This document shows positions 51,400-62,695 of a stretch of 64,000 nucleotides of DNA, in pieces (position 1 is the first letter of the stretch; the number at the start of each line of letters is the position of its first letter). Location of the stretch: contig NC_088681.1 of assembly GCF_950023065.1 (NCBI RefSeq), positions 7,316,001 through 7,380,000 of the forward strand, given 5' to 3'. This stretch comes from Planococcus citri. Taxonomy: Eukaryota; Arthropoda; Insecta; Hemiptera; Pseudococcidae. The position numbers were made by a program, and so were the translations under genes. The notes beneath the pieces are model-generated. The model saw only the letters and a list, made by a program, of their open reading frames with translations, did no database searches and had not been told where the DNA came from.

Positions 51400-53600
51400 A
51401 AAAAATTGAGGGGGGGGGGTGAAAATCGTCTTGAACGTCATTATCTGCGAATTTCATCAATTAGCAGATAGGAGGGAGGAGGAGGGAGTTGAGATGGATC
51501 TTGTTTTGAAAATTGTTCAACTTTTATCTCCTCCTTTCCCTCCAAAATAGAATGGTTCCATATTAGGCCTTTTTTTGACCAACACGATATGAATCGAAGT
51601 ATGCTCGTAGGTACTCGAATCATGTTTTTGGTATCAAGATTTTGAGATGAACTGGTAAGGTGAAGGGAGGGGTTACTGCGAAGCCAAAATATAGGCAAAA
51701 AATGAACCTAAGATAATTTTTACCTCCTTGGAATCATATTTTAAGGTGCCTTACGAAAGCTGAAATTTTGGAAAATGGTGAAAATTCGCCTGATTCGAGA
51801 ATTTTTTTACTGAAAAAGTGAAATAAGTAATTACTAGTGATAAGAGATATTTGATTTGAGACTCACGATAAGTTAGAAGGAAGAAAAAGGCTCCGAAATG
51901 CCTCCAAATTTGAAGAAAATTGCAGCTTTATTCATTTTTTTAAATTTTTATAGCGTTTTGATCTTTCAAAAATTTTGAAAAAAATTGAAAAATTGTGCGA
52001 AGCATTTAAAGATTTTTTTCCCCCAGCTCGGTCCAAATGCCTCATGCTCCAAATCAAAGCATTTCACGAATAAAAAGGTCTCGAAGTGAGCGAGTATTCA
52101 AAAATTTTCAAGCACACAATCATTTCCCATCCAGTTTCAGAGCTAAAAAAAAAAAAATCAACCCTATAGGAATAAATTCTTTTTAATTTAGAAAATACTG
52201 ATTTTCAAAATTTTGGGGACATCCAGCTTCTCTTTGCAGTCTGCCCAGGACCCATGTACCTACCTTAAAATTCAATTTGAGTGCTTCAATTCTTCAAATA
52301 TGTAGTCAACTAAATTCTTCAATGAGGGGGATGTTCGTTGTTTTTAAAATTCGTGAAGAACTTGATCTTCATCTCAAATGGATTTATACTACAAAGACAA
52401 AATTGGTGTAAAACACTTGAAAAATTTCTTTAGAAAAAGAAAATTATCCACCTAAAAAATGTAAGAATTAATAAAATTGCACAAAATTGAGGAAAATTGT
52501 ATAAAAACAAAAAAAAAAAACGTTGAAGCATTTTTTTCAGTATAGATACCTGTTTGACTCAAATTCAGATTTCCTATAATAGAAATCAAGTGAGATCTGG
52601 GAGCTCCCTTCACCCTCCCTCCTGTTAAAATATCCTAATCATGAACAATTCGGTGATGGTTTTTCATCAAAAGTCCTTCAGAGTGCTTGAAAAAAAATCA
52701 GGATAATTTTATCAGCAATTTTTTTGCCAAATTTTCGAATTTTAAGCATCCTAAAAAGTTTATAGTGGCTTTCCTTCGCCTCAAGGCTCAAATTATCAGA
52801 TCTTGAACGATTCGTTGAACTGTTGAAGATTTTTCAGAAAGAGCCTGAATTGAAATATTATTAAAAAAAAAAAAATCACGATACTTATTTCTGCTTAATT
52901 TTTCGCTTGCTGTTTTTATGCGATCAGAATTTCAAAAACGATTGCAGGGCCCCCCTCCCCTCACCCCCAAAGTAACCGGATCTTGATGGGTTAGTTTGAA
53001 ATTTTCTGATTAATTTTTATTTCGAAGCATCGAGTGTCCCTCCCTCTCACTCACCACTTCTAATAACCAGATCTTGAACGATTATAGTCGACAGTTCTTG
53101 CAACAGAGAAGTCTAAATTTGGATTGTTCGATGATATAATTAAATCACGATTAATATTTTCGCTCAAAGCGAGCATCTAGAAGATTATTAGAGCCCTCCT
53201 GCCCCCTCCTCCACCACGATACGATTTTAAACGGTTTATTGGTGATTTTTCAACAAAAAAAAACTGTGGATTGCTTGAAAAAATTCGGGATATTTCTGGT
53301 GAATTTTTACTCCTCGAATTTAAATAATTTTGTGACACCTCCCCCCCTCCCTCCCGCCTATCAAATTAATCACTAGATTTTTGAAGCGTTCCGTAAACGT
53401 TTTTCGAATTATTATTTGAAAAAAGCCTTCGCATTTCTGCTTTTAATTTTATTTGTCACAATTTTTTTTGCTCGAATTGTGCTTCACAATTTTTTTTTTT
53501 TTTTATTGCGAGCATCGAGAAGATTATTAGCCTCCTCCCCTCCCCCTCTCCCTCCATAAATGATCAGATTTTCAGCAGTTCACTGGCGGTTTTTCTCAAA
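51400..53600. repeat. right arm of the large diverged inverted repeat
   Basis: It is the inverted partner of 45.9-48.2 kb. Anchors along the arm are tgagatgaactggtaaggtg near 51646, aattcgcctgattcgagaat near 51783, gagtgcttgaaaaaaaatca near 52681, gatcttgaacgattcg near 52800, cgctcaaagcgagcatctag near 53160 and ttccgtaaacg near 53389. The order and relative orientation are conserved across about 2.2 kb. Confidence 0.82.
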
Positions 53601-56093
53601 ACAACTCGTGGTGCGATTACTATTTTCCAATTCAAAGTATTTTCAAAGTTATCAGCTTAGAGATTGAAAATACCTATTTTTTGAGGTAGAGATGATGAAA
53701 ATCTTCAAAAAAGAGCACATCTAAAATTTCACAGCCACAAGCTAAAAATTTTGAAAGAATTTTCATTCAGCCCATATTAAGACCAACGTGGCTGAATTTT
53801 TCAAAAAATCGAACCCTCTCAACAATCGATCGTATTCAATAAGAAAACTATACCAATCAAAAGGCACATTTCGATTGTTCCAAATTGCAGCAAATTTTAA
53901 ATTATAGATTTTGAATTATTTTTTTCAAATCATACTCCAAACTTGAAATTTGAGCTAATTTTGAGCCATTCTAGTGAGCACTTGAATTTTTTTCTAAATC
54001 AGGTCAAAAGAACATGAACCAAATCGAGCTATTCTCTCTACACCATAATCTTCGAACCCTTCATTAAGACGCCACCTAAGCTATTTACCCAATTTAGACT
54101 ACAATTCGACATAAACACAGCTTATAAAATGCAAAAAAGCCACACCCAATTACCCACATTAAACGAACAATCGTGCAAAATTCCATCACACACTGTCTTA
54201 AAAATCATCGGTAAAACCCCTTCTCAGTTCTCACCATCTTCAGACTCAATGCATTTTAATGCGATGAAATTTGACGAAGACACGGACTAATACACGTGCT
54301 TCCTCTGCACATGGAAATTTTCGCATACATTTGACCATTCCTGATCACCACCTCATCAACCTAACCTATAAGACGATAAATCATCCAGGAATTAATTTTT
54401 CTTCGCGATCGTAAAAAAAAATAATACACTCTTTTACGATCACCTCATCTTTTCCATTATCAAACACGAGTCACGAATCGCATCAAGAGCAATAGCAAGA
54501 GTATTGGAACAGTCACGTCTATTTAGACAGACCGCGGCGATCTCCAGCTATGGGTTCGATTTCGATACACGAATTTATGCAAATCCTCAATCCTCATCCA
54601 CGCTCGTTTAATTATTAATTATCTTCGCATTAATCAACTCGTCGTCGTCGTATGATATACGATATAAGTAGGAAAACTTGCAAAAAAAAAAATCAACACA
54701 GATGAGGTGGGGGGGGGGGTGGATCAGGCAAGGCAGTTCGAGAAGATATCCAACATCATAGCTGGTGGTATCATCGTCAACAATATGGATTCGAAAAAAT
54801 ACACGTAAAAGTGATGATCAACTTTGGTGGAAATGTTGTTTCGAGAGAATCATCTTGCAGGGGGGAGGGGGACCGGGGGGGACCACCATTTTAATATTAT
54901 TCTTTATACGTTTGAATGGTGGACGATGGAGCCAGAGCCAGAGAGCCAGCGTAGGTTATACCAGAATTGAATCACTAATGAAATACCTACCTGGGGCATC
55001 GGCGGCTTTCAGACCCTCTCTTCTACATATATCGCAGCTCCTCGTCTCTCAGAGAGGCTAATGTTAATACGCGTCTTATAGTTTTTCGTCTTCTTTTATT
55101 TTTTTTCTCTTATATTTTTTTTTCTCTCTCTCTCTCTCTTTTTCTTTTTTTCCTCTCTATACATATTTTCCGTCTCTTTTTCTATACGTTCGAAGCCCAT
55201 TACCGTGTGCTTTGCCTTAGCTAAACTCGAGTACACGGCATCATCGCCGTATATACGCTATTAACATAACGACCTTACAAAACTAAATCTAGTTTCAAGC
55301 TTATTTTATACATATATATTTTTTTGCCTCTCTGTCTTACCTTACCTACCTATGTACTCGTTCATCTCTTCTTAATACGTACATCTCTCCGAGTAAGAGA
55401 GAGAATCTCTGCGCGTATGGTTGTGTCTGTGTATAGTATTTCTTTTGCCTCACTCTCTCTCTCTCGCGGTGGATAGTTTGGTCTTTTATTTTTATTCTGC
55501 GGTTATTTTTATATATATACGATAATGCGGCATTTATCAAATACACGTTGCTCGGCAGCAAACCAAACGACGTTGTCGATCACACAAGCACAAGAACATC
55601 ATCTCACAATAAGGGTACAAGACGAAGACGCGATCGACGACTCGACTCTCGTTAGGATGAGAATTCGAGATCCACTACACGTAGGTTCTTCTTATACGAT
55701 ATAAAAAGCCAGATAGGTAGTCTAAAGAGTATACCTATATTATAAAGAAATCCAACCGAGCCATCAAATCACATCGAAACGCAATTAATTCGTTACCAAT
55801 TATACCGCAATGTCATAAACGACATACGAGCATGCAGCTCTGGCTGCCGAAAATTAAAATGTTAATCAAAATGCTCGTAAATGAGAAAAGTCGTAAAACA
55901 AGCCACACACTCGGACCGGCTACTCTTCATCATCATAATCATCAACATCATCATCACCACACACTAAATCCGTGAGCACGCGTTCTCTTTGCTTCTAGGT
56001 ATAGGCACACACTTTATAATACAAAATTTGAGAGAAAAAAAACCTCGCAGAGGCATTTGAGTATAAGATGACTGACGTAGGTATATTACTTAC
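53601..56093. other. hth: unique intron sequence downstream of exon A
   Basis: No gene was seen. A long polypyrimidine stretch lies at about 55090-55180, and there is a CT microsatellite near 55448. Donor GTAAGT is at the right end on the minus strand. Confidence 0.5.
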
Positions 56094-56320
56094 CCATAAA
56101 TAGAGTCTTTGTCTCTTTTATGGACGTCGTTGACTGGTGTCATCACGTGATTCGTGGTGACGTGATTAGTAGGTGGAGGAGCTGTATGGAACATATTGGC
56201 AGTGTGGTTCATGTGTGGAGAATGATGACTCATTCCTTGTAGAGATCTATGACCCACGTGCGGATCGTACATGGCCCCAGGTCCGGCAGCGTCCATATAC
56301 GGATGGAGGCCATCGTCGTA
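56094..56320 (-). CDS. hth: homothorax/Meis exon A (N-terminal segment)
   Basis: This internal coding exon encodes 75 codons plus two bases of a Meis-class TALE homeodomain transcription factor, a nuclear DNA-binding cofactor that partners PBC proteins (Extradenticle/Pbx) and Hox proteins. The peptide begins YDDGLHPYMDAAG, contains MYDPHVGHRSLQGM and a His/Met/Asn-rich stretch, and ends DVHKRDKDSIYG. That is the layout I know for the Meis N-terminus (RYDD..., then KRDKDAIYG). The acceptor is a pyrimidine-rich run ending ttacag just before TAC, and the donor is TATGG|GTAAGT. The exon starts in phase 0 and ends after GG. The upstream exon carrying the initiator Met (MAQ-like in relatives) was not found, so this is not the start. 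The segment is shorter than Drosophila homothorax, which has longer Gly/Ala-rich runs here. Ser replaces the usual Ala in KDAIYG. The family assignment is firm; the name hth assumes an insect. Confidence 0.93.
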
Positions 56321-56889
56321 CTGTAACACAAAAAAAACACACAAAAAGGTTAGAATTGACCATTTATGAAAATAATATTATAAAGAAATGAAAATTTAAA
56401 TATAGGTTTAAAATATACTTAAGCGAAAATCGAGATTTGGGGTATTATAACATGGGGGGGGGGGGAGAAAAGAGGGCTCAATTTGATTCTTGGATAATTA
56501 GCTCGCGGAGTATATTTTAGGCTAGTTTTTGTGGCGTCGATGAAAGTGACTCATTTCACATCAAGATATGATATTCTCGGGGGTACACACGAAGGGGAGG
56601 GGGGAACAAGGAGAAGACATAGTTCAAGAATTTGATTGAATTCTTCAGCTTCTCGTATATCGATTTTGCATAATTTTGTGATTTTTCCTTTATTTTTTGA
56701 GATTTTTCAGTCCAATTGAATCCCCCCCTCACCACCACCTCAATTTGAACGGTATTTTTACAAATTTTTAATCTGAAGATGAGGATTAATGAAAGTAGAG
56801 GAATTTTGACGGATTTAAAAAATTTTCACGCGATAGGTTAAACTAAAAAATTAGCTTGTGATACTTATTCGAAAAAAAAGAGATTGAAC
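56321..56889. other. hth: intron sequence immediately upstream of exon A
   Basis: It contains the exon A acceptor and a poly-G run at about 56454-56465. No exon was seen. Confidence 0.45.
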
Positions 56890-57640
56890 TCGAGTCGTTA
56901 GTCACTTTAGAAATTAAGGATTCCATTGGTTTCTCGCCAAAAACATGATAAACCATAATATGTCTCACGATTTCTTCAATTTTCAAGCAATTTGGAGGCT
57001 TGTGGTCGGAGGGGAGGGGGTTGGAGGGGCTGAATCAAAAAAATAAGTCAATATTCGTTTTCAGCGACTTCAATAACCTAATAAACCATATGTCACAAGA
57101 TTTTTCTCAATTTTCAGGGAAATTGGAGGGTTGGGGAGGGGGTTGGAGGGGCTGAATCAAAAAAATAACTTGATATTCGTTTTCAGCGCTTCAAAAAACC
57201 TAACAAGCCATATGTCACAAGATTTTTTCAATTTCAAGGGAAATTGGAGGGTTGGGGGAGGGGGTTGAAGGGGCTAAATCGAAAAAATAAGTCGATATTC
57301 GTTTTCAGCGACTCCAATAACCTAACAAACCATATGTCACAAGATTTTTTCAATTTTAAGATAATTTGGACGATTGAAGAGGTGGAGGGGGGAGTTGGAG
57401 GGGCTGAATCGAAAAAATAAGCTGATATTCGTTTCCAGCGCATTCAAAAACCTAATAAACCATATGTCGCAAGATTTTTTCAATTTTCAGATAATGTGAA
57501 GGGTTGAAGAAGTGGAGGGAGTGAGAGGGGGGGGGGGTTGAAGGACTGAATCGAAAAAATGAGTTTGATATTCGAATCCAGTGCTTTCGAAAACATATAC
57601 ATAAAACGACATGTCACACGATATTTCACATTTTTTCATA
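56890..57640 (+). repeat. tandem array, about six units of 122-130 bp, G-rich
   Basis: The phrase ccatatgtc starts at 57086, 57208, 57330 and 57460 (spacings 122, 122, 130), with weaker copies near 56955 and 57606. Each unit has gatattcgttttcagcg, caataacctaa, a caagattttttcaatttt phrase, and a purine-rich ggagggttgggg tract followed by ggaggggctgaatc. Confidence 0.9.
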
Positions 57641-60600
57641 TTTTGGGACTCCTTAGTCCTCACCCCCCCCCCCCCATTTCGAGAATACCCATCGAGAAAA
57701 TTTCGAATAAATAAATATGCACCAATCTAAGAAACGTACGTCGCGTTGTCTGATTTTTTTCTCAAATTTTTAATAATCACAACTCAAGCTTTTAAAGCTT
57801 CAAAAAAAAGCTCAATTTTTGACATTTTTAGTTACAATTTTCAAAATTATTCCCGATTATTTTTAAAACACTGCGAAAAAATTGTCCAAATTGCATCAAC
57901 CGAAAAATACGGTCTTCGTCTCCTCTTCAAGGAAGGAGGGGAGGTGCTGAAGGGCCAAAATTGTCCTTCTATCCTAATTTGGGGAACCTAGAAAATAATT
58001 TCGAGCAAAATAAGACAACCCAACCTCAAACTGAGCAGTAATTCGACATAGAAAAAGGGCTAACCTCTTTTTTTACTTTTCAAAACACACATTTTCAAAA
58101 TCTTCGTGTTTTATTTTCTATTTTAAAATTAAAATTTCTAAAAAAAAATAATCATTCAATTTTTAAAGTTTCAAAGTGAAAAATAAACTTCTCGCATAAA
58201 AAGTAGATGTTGTTTTTATGCCTCTCGAAATACAAATTTTCAACATCTTTCGTCCTCACTTGGCCCTCTTCTCTTTTACTTTTTCAAAATTAACATCCTG
58301 AATTTTTTTTTTTTCAAATTATAAAACTTTAAAAGCCAAAAAATAAACTCCTTGCTGTAAAAAAAACATCGTTTTTAGTTCTCTAAAAATACAAATTTTC
58401 AAAAGTTTTCGCCCTCGTTTCGCTGACATGGGTTCTCTTTTTTTTCAAATCAACGTCTCTAAAAAAAAAATAATCATTGTTTTTCGGCCTCTTGAAATCA
58501 AATTTTCAAAAACTCACGCCCTTGTTTCCCTCGGGCCAATTTGTTTCTTGTTTTAAAAAAAAATCATATTTGGGCCCCTAAAAATCAATCAATCAATCAA
58601 TATTAAATCCAAAATAGATAACGAAAATTTTTGTAAGCCATGTGAATATATTTTATCAATCAGCTAAATTGATAGATATTTTCCCCCTATATCAGTCGCC
58701 AAATTTACAGTCGAACCCCCTCCCCTTCCCTTCCCTACTCACCCCTTCTCTTCACCCCTCTAAAAAAACTTCTATATAGTTTCGTCCCTGGAAATGAGGC
58801 CACTCTTTGATCCAAAATGTCCAAAAATTGGGAAACCCACCAGATGACAATCAAGAATAACGTCAACCTACGATAAAAAAGCAACATCTTTACGGATTAA
58901 AACAGTTTCCAGAGGTCACAATCGAATCGAAACCTCTTCGGGACCGTATAAAAATTCATTTGAACACGACATACGAAAAAAATTAGCATCTGCGAAATTA
59001 ATCAAGATTATTTCGATGGCTTATCCTTCACCTATACTATACATAAATAATCCAAAAATCGTAGAAATTGAAACCACATCGTCGAAAATACGACCTAAAT
59101 CGTCACATTCGAGAAATACACAATCTTCGCAAACCTGACCCCTGCACTCTGCAGCTCTTACATTCTATTAAGGCCACATTTGCGCAAACTTCTGCTCACC
59201 TGACTGATTAATTACGGAGGCAAAGGTTAAATTACCGAAAAAATTTGTAACCAAGTCACCTACGAGTAGCAAAAATATTACCATCGACCAGTCATCTAAA
59301 TCGTCTTATGTACAGTAGGTAAGTATTTTTGCAACGTGTCGACACCAAAAATCGGTGAAATTTTCATCATCATAACACGATACTTATTCTTTTCAATATT
59401 CATTTTAATGTCACCCAAAAAGTCAACCTACAACAACTATAGCCAAGCATGAGTGATACTGTATTTAAACATCGATGTAGTATGCGGGCATGGGGCTCAT
59501 TTAAATAACGCCTTAATCGTTCATTTCCGGTCCACCGAGTCTCGGTAGTCTCGACACCTCGACTAAGATTTTCTTTTCAATGTGAAGAAAAAGAAGAAAA
59601 AATTCCAGGAATTAGAAATCCAGTTATATCCTGGTGCCAGTTTTAATGGACTTTCTCACTTATCTAATCTACCCTCGCGGAGCCGTTTTCATATCCTCTG
59701 GTGCTAGGTAAATGAAATACCAAGTACTAAGTAGCCAAAAATCTTCGAAGAATTTCTATACAAAAAAGGGGAGAGTTTTGAAAAAAATTCATTTCTGGGA
59801 ACTGATCGTTTATAGAAAAGTGTGGATAGAGCTGGACAATCGCAGGATTAAATTCTGGTCATTCCAGCCAATGAGAGAAACCTTTATAAAATTATTTAGT
59901 TATTCAAATTTGAAATTCATACCTTTCGAACTAAAATTTCATACCATTTCGATGATTAATCAACTCCATATCTACGAATTCTGAAATAAAATCACGTCCT
60001 CGTCGCTTCGAGAGTTCGAATACCCCGGTCAATGGAAGGAGTTGTACCTCGACGAAAGAATTTTTTTCAATATTTCTCCCACAGGGTTAATCCGGCGCTG
60101 AAATTTTTTCAATTTACTCGACTTAGACGACGACGCCGAACAGGAAGATAGCGAGAACTCGACGCGAATACGAAATAAAAAGTATTTTAGATAAGCAAGC
60201 GTCAATTCAATTTTAAAACAACCCTTTTCGCGTTAAAATAACACGTTAAGAAGTTTTTTCCCAACAAAATAAATCTTATAAAGTCAAAAGTTTTTTTTCC
60301 TTCATCTCGGCATCTCGTTTAAAGAAAAAGAAAAAAAAACGCGAGGGGAAAAGCTTTTCGTTGGCATTTTTCATTTCTTACCAACACCGTGTTCCCTTTT
60401 TGTCGGCGTAACACGGAAATAACTAAACGTGGAATTTTATAACGAAAATTCGATCATTTTATATCTCTCGCACGTTGGGGGAGGAAATGATTTTACTTTC
60501 TAAACGTTCGATTAGATTAAACAGCCGAGCTACCCTCCAAAAGAAGAAAAAAAAAGATTCGAGTGATTTTTTTTTCTTCAATGATTGCTCCAAAATATAT

Positions 60601-61250
60601 GGTCTTCGGTGGCAAATACCTATAAAGTATAGATTTACCCATAGTCTCGTATTGCAGCGTGTGTGTGAGCCTGGATAACGGGCCCTGTGACCTTTTTCTA
60701 CATGCAAATACAGTGAAAGTTTTGTTTTGTTACCCTCACCTCGCCTCCGCTCATCATCGAGGTGGTTTTGTTGAATGGTACAGAAACAATGCTCCGATGA
60801 ATGAAAACAAACAATAAAAACTGCGCGATGGTGCGACGAGGACGAGCACTGAGCAGTAACCCAGGCTGAAGCTAATTTTTAAAAGATTTACAACATTGTA
60901 AAGGGCTGTTGTTCTCTATACAATAATGCACAAACCTCAAAAAGGTCGGCTATTCACGCATATAGCCTTCTATGTACATTAGAAATACGGAGAAAAAAAT
61001 ATATCTTTCTTTATTATGGATGCGGACTCACACATACTGAAGCAAAAAAAAAAAAAAAGGCCCCTAAGTAGACCATTGTTACGGGATTTTTTCTCGATAT
61101 TTCTCTTCCTGATCTATATTTTTATTCAAAACACCTTCTATAACGCATTGAAGTTATATCTTATAGTCTGGTATATGACAATAGGAATAATTACCCCCAC
61201 CCCCACTCCCACCAATCCTCTGAACGAAATTTTTTGAACTGGACATTTTT
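57641..61250. other. AT-rich intron sequence, with a decayed repeat at about 58060-58560
   Basis: At 58.06-58.56 kb the phrase cattttc/caaattttcaa plus a cgtcctc/cgccctcgtttc-like sequence recurs near 58088, 58233, 58392 and 58499, which looks like a decayed tandem array of irregular period. The rest is unique. Near-consensus PBC-Hox type TGATTAAT sites lie at 59205 and 59953; such sites also occur by chance. No gene was recognised. Confidence 0.4.
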
Positions 61251-62695
61251 TGAATTTTGGTGAATTTTTTAAAATCACATTCAGGCAAAAAATGAGGAAT
61301 AAAATGAAAATTTCACCAAATTGATCTGGAAAACTGAATTTTAAGATAGACGCTATTTGTGACCTGTCGAATTGATTGGAAACGGTTTCAAATCGTTTTG
61401 AGCAGTTCTGAAGCCTCCAGCAGATTTTTGAAATTTGAAATGTCCACAAAATACCATCAAATGACGTGGGAAGTACAAATTTCACGCTGCACTCCACTTT
61501 ATGCACACTGTTATGTCGACTTTTGGTAAGTTCAAGTGATTTTGGAGATTCCAGCAAATTTTGAACATTCTTGGAGCCTCCAGTAGATTTTTGAAACTTG
61601 AAAATTTTCACAAAATTTCATCAAATGCAGTTGGAAAATCAAAATACATTCCTCAAGTTATTTTGGACCCTCCAGCGACTTTTTGGAAATTACTGGAGCC
61701 TCCAGTAGATTTTTGAAATTTGAAAATTTCCACAAAATTTCATTAAATGCAGTTGTAAAACCGAAATACATTTTGCAAGTCATTTTGGAGCCTCCAGCGA
61801 CATTTTGGAAATTACTGGAGCCTCCAGCAGATTTTTGGAACTTGAAAATTTCTACTATATTTCCACAAAATTGCAGTTGGAAAGCCAAAATACATTCTTC
61901 AAGTCATTTTAGAGCCTCCATGGACTCTTTGGAAATTACTGGAGTCTCCAGCAGATTTTCAAAGCTCGAAATTTCCATAAAACTTCACCAAACAAATGTG
62001 GAAATCTGAAATTCACTCTGCATTTCAATTTCATCACGCTATTGAGTAGACTGCAGGCAGGTTCACGTCATTTTGGAGCCTCCAGTGACTTTTTAAAAAT
62101 TACTGGAGTCTCCAGCAGATTTTTGGAGCTTGAAAATTTCCACAAAATTTCATCAAATACAGTTGGAAAGCCGAAATACATTCTTCAAGTCATTTTGGAG
62201 CCTCCAGCAACTTTTTGGAAATTAATGGAGTCTCCAGCAGATTTTCAAAGCTCGAAATTTCCATAAAATTTCACCAAACAAACGTGGAAATCTGACATTT
62301 ACTCTTCACTTCAATTTTATCACGCTATCAAGTAGACTGCAGGCGGGATCACGTTATTTTGGAGTCTCCAGTGACTTTTTGGAAATTACTGGAGCCTCCA
62401 GCAGATTTTCGGAACTTGAAAATTTCCCTAAAATGTCCACAAAATCGCAGTTGGAAAGTCGAAATACATTCTTCGAGTCACTTTGGAGCCTCCAGTGACT
62501 TTTTGAAAACTACTGGAGCCTCCAGCAAATTTTTGGAACTCGAAAATTTTCACAAAATTTCATCAAATATGCAGTTAAAAAGCCGAAATACATTCTTCTA
62601 GACATTTTGGAGTCTCCAGTGAATTTTGGAAATTACTGGAGCCTCCAGCAGATTTTCAATACTCGAAATTTCCATAAAACTTAACAAACTAAGTT
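61251..62695 (+). repeat. CTGGAG-family tandem array, units of about 121-165 bp
   Basis: The phrase tactggagcctccagcagat or a close variant recurs near 61691, 61812, 61937, 62101, 62222, 62388, 62511 and 62634. Each copy is followed by gaaatttgaaaatttccaca, aaatttcatcaaatgcagtt and, in most, gccgaaatacattcttcaag plus a second ttttggagcctccag. The unit shares its palindromic core and flanks with the repeats at 35.6-39.3 and (inverted) 42.8-43.6 kb. Frames such as 61683-62009 follow the repeat and are not genes. Confidence 0.92.

Larger units (their letters stand above)
45547..56093 (-). other. hth: intron between exons A and B (10,547 bp)
   Basis: It is bounded by GTAAGT at its 5' end (56093 downward) and by a T-rich tract plus gcag at its 3' end. 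It is phase 2 and interrupts the Gly codon before HPLF. It holds the 45.9-53.6 kb inverted-repeat structure listed separately. I found no other exon in it. Confidence 0.9.

Noticed and set aside
61138..61611. 157-residue minus-strand open frame
   Set aside because: It overlaps CTGGAG-family repeats whose tandem copies have comparable frames on the other strand; no domain resemblance.
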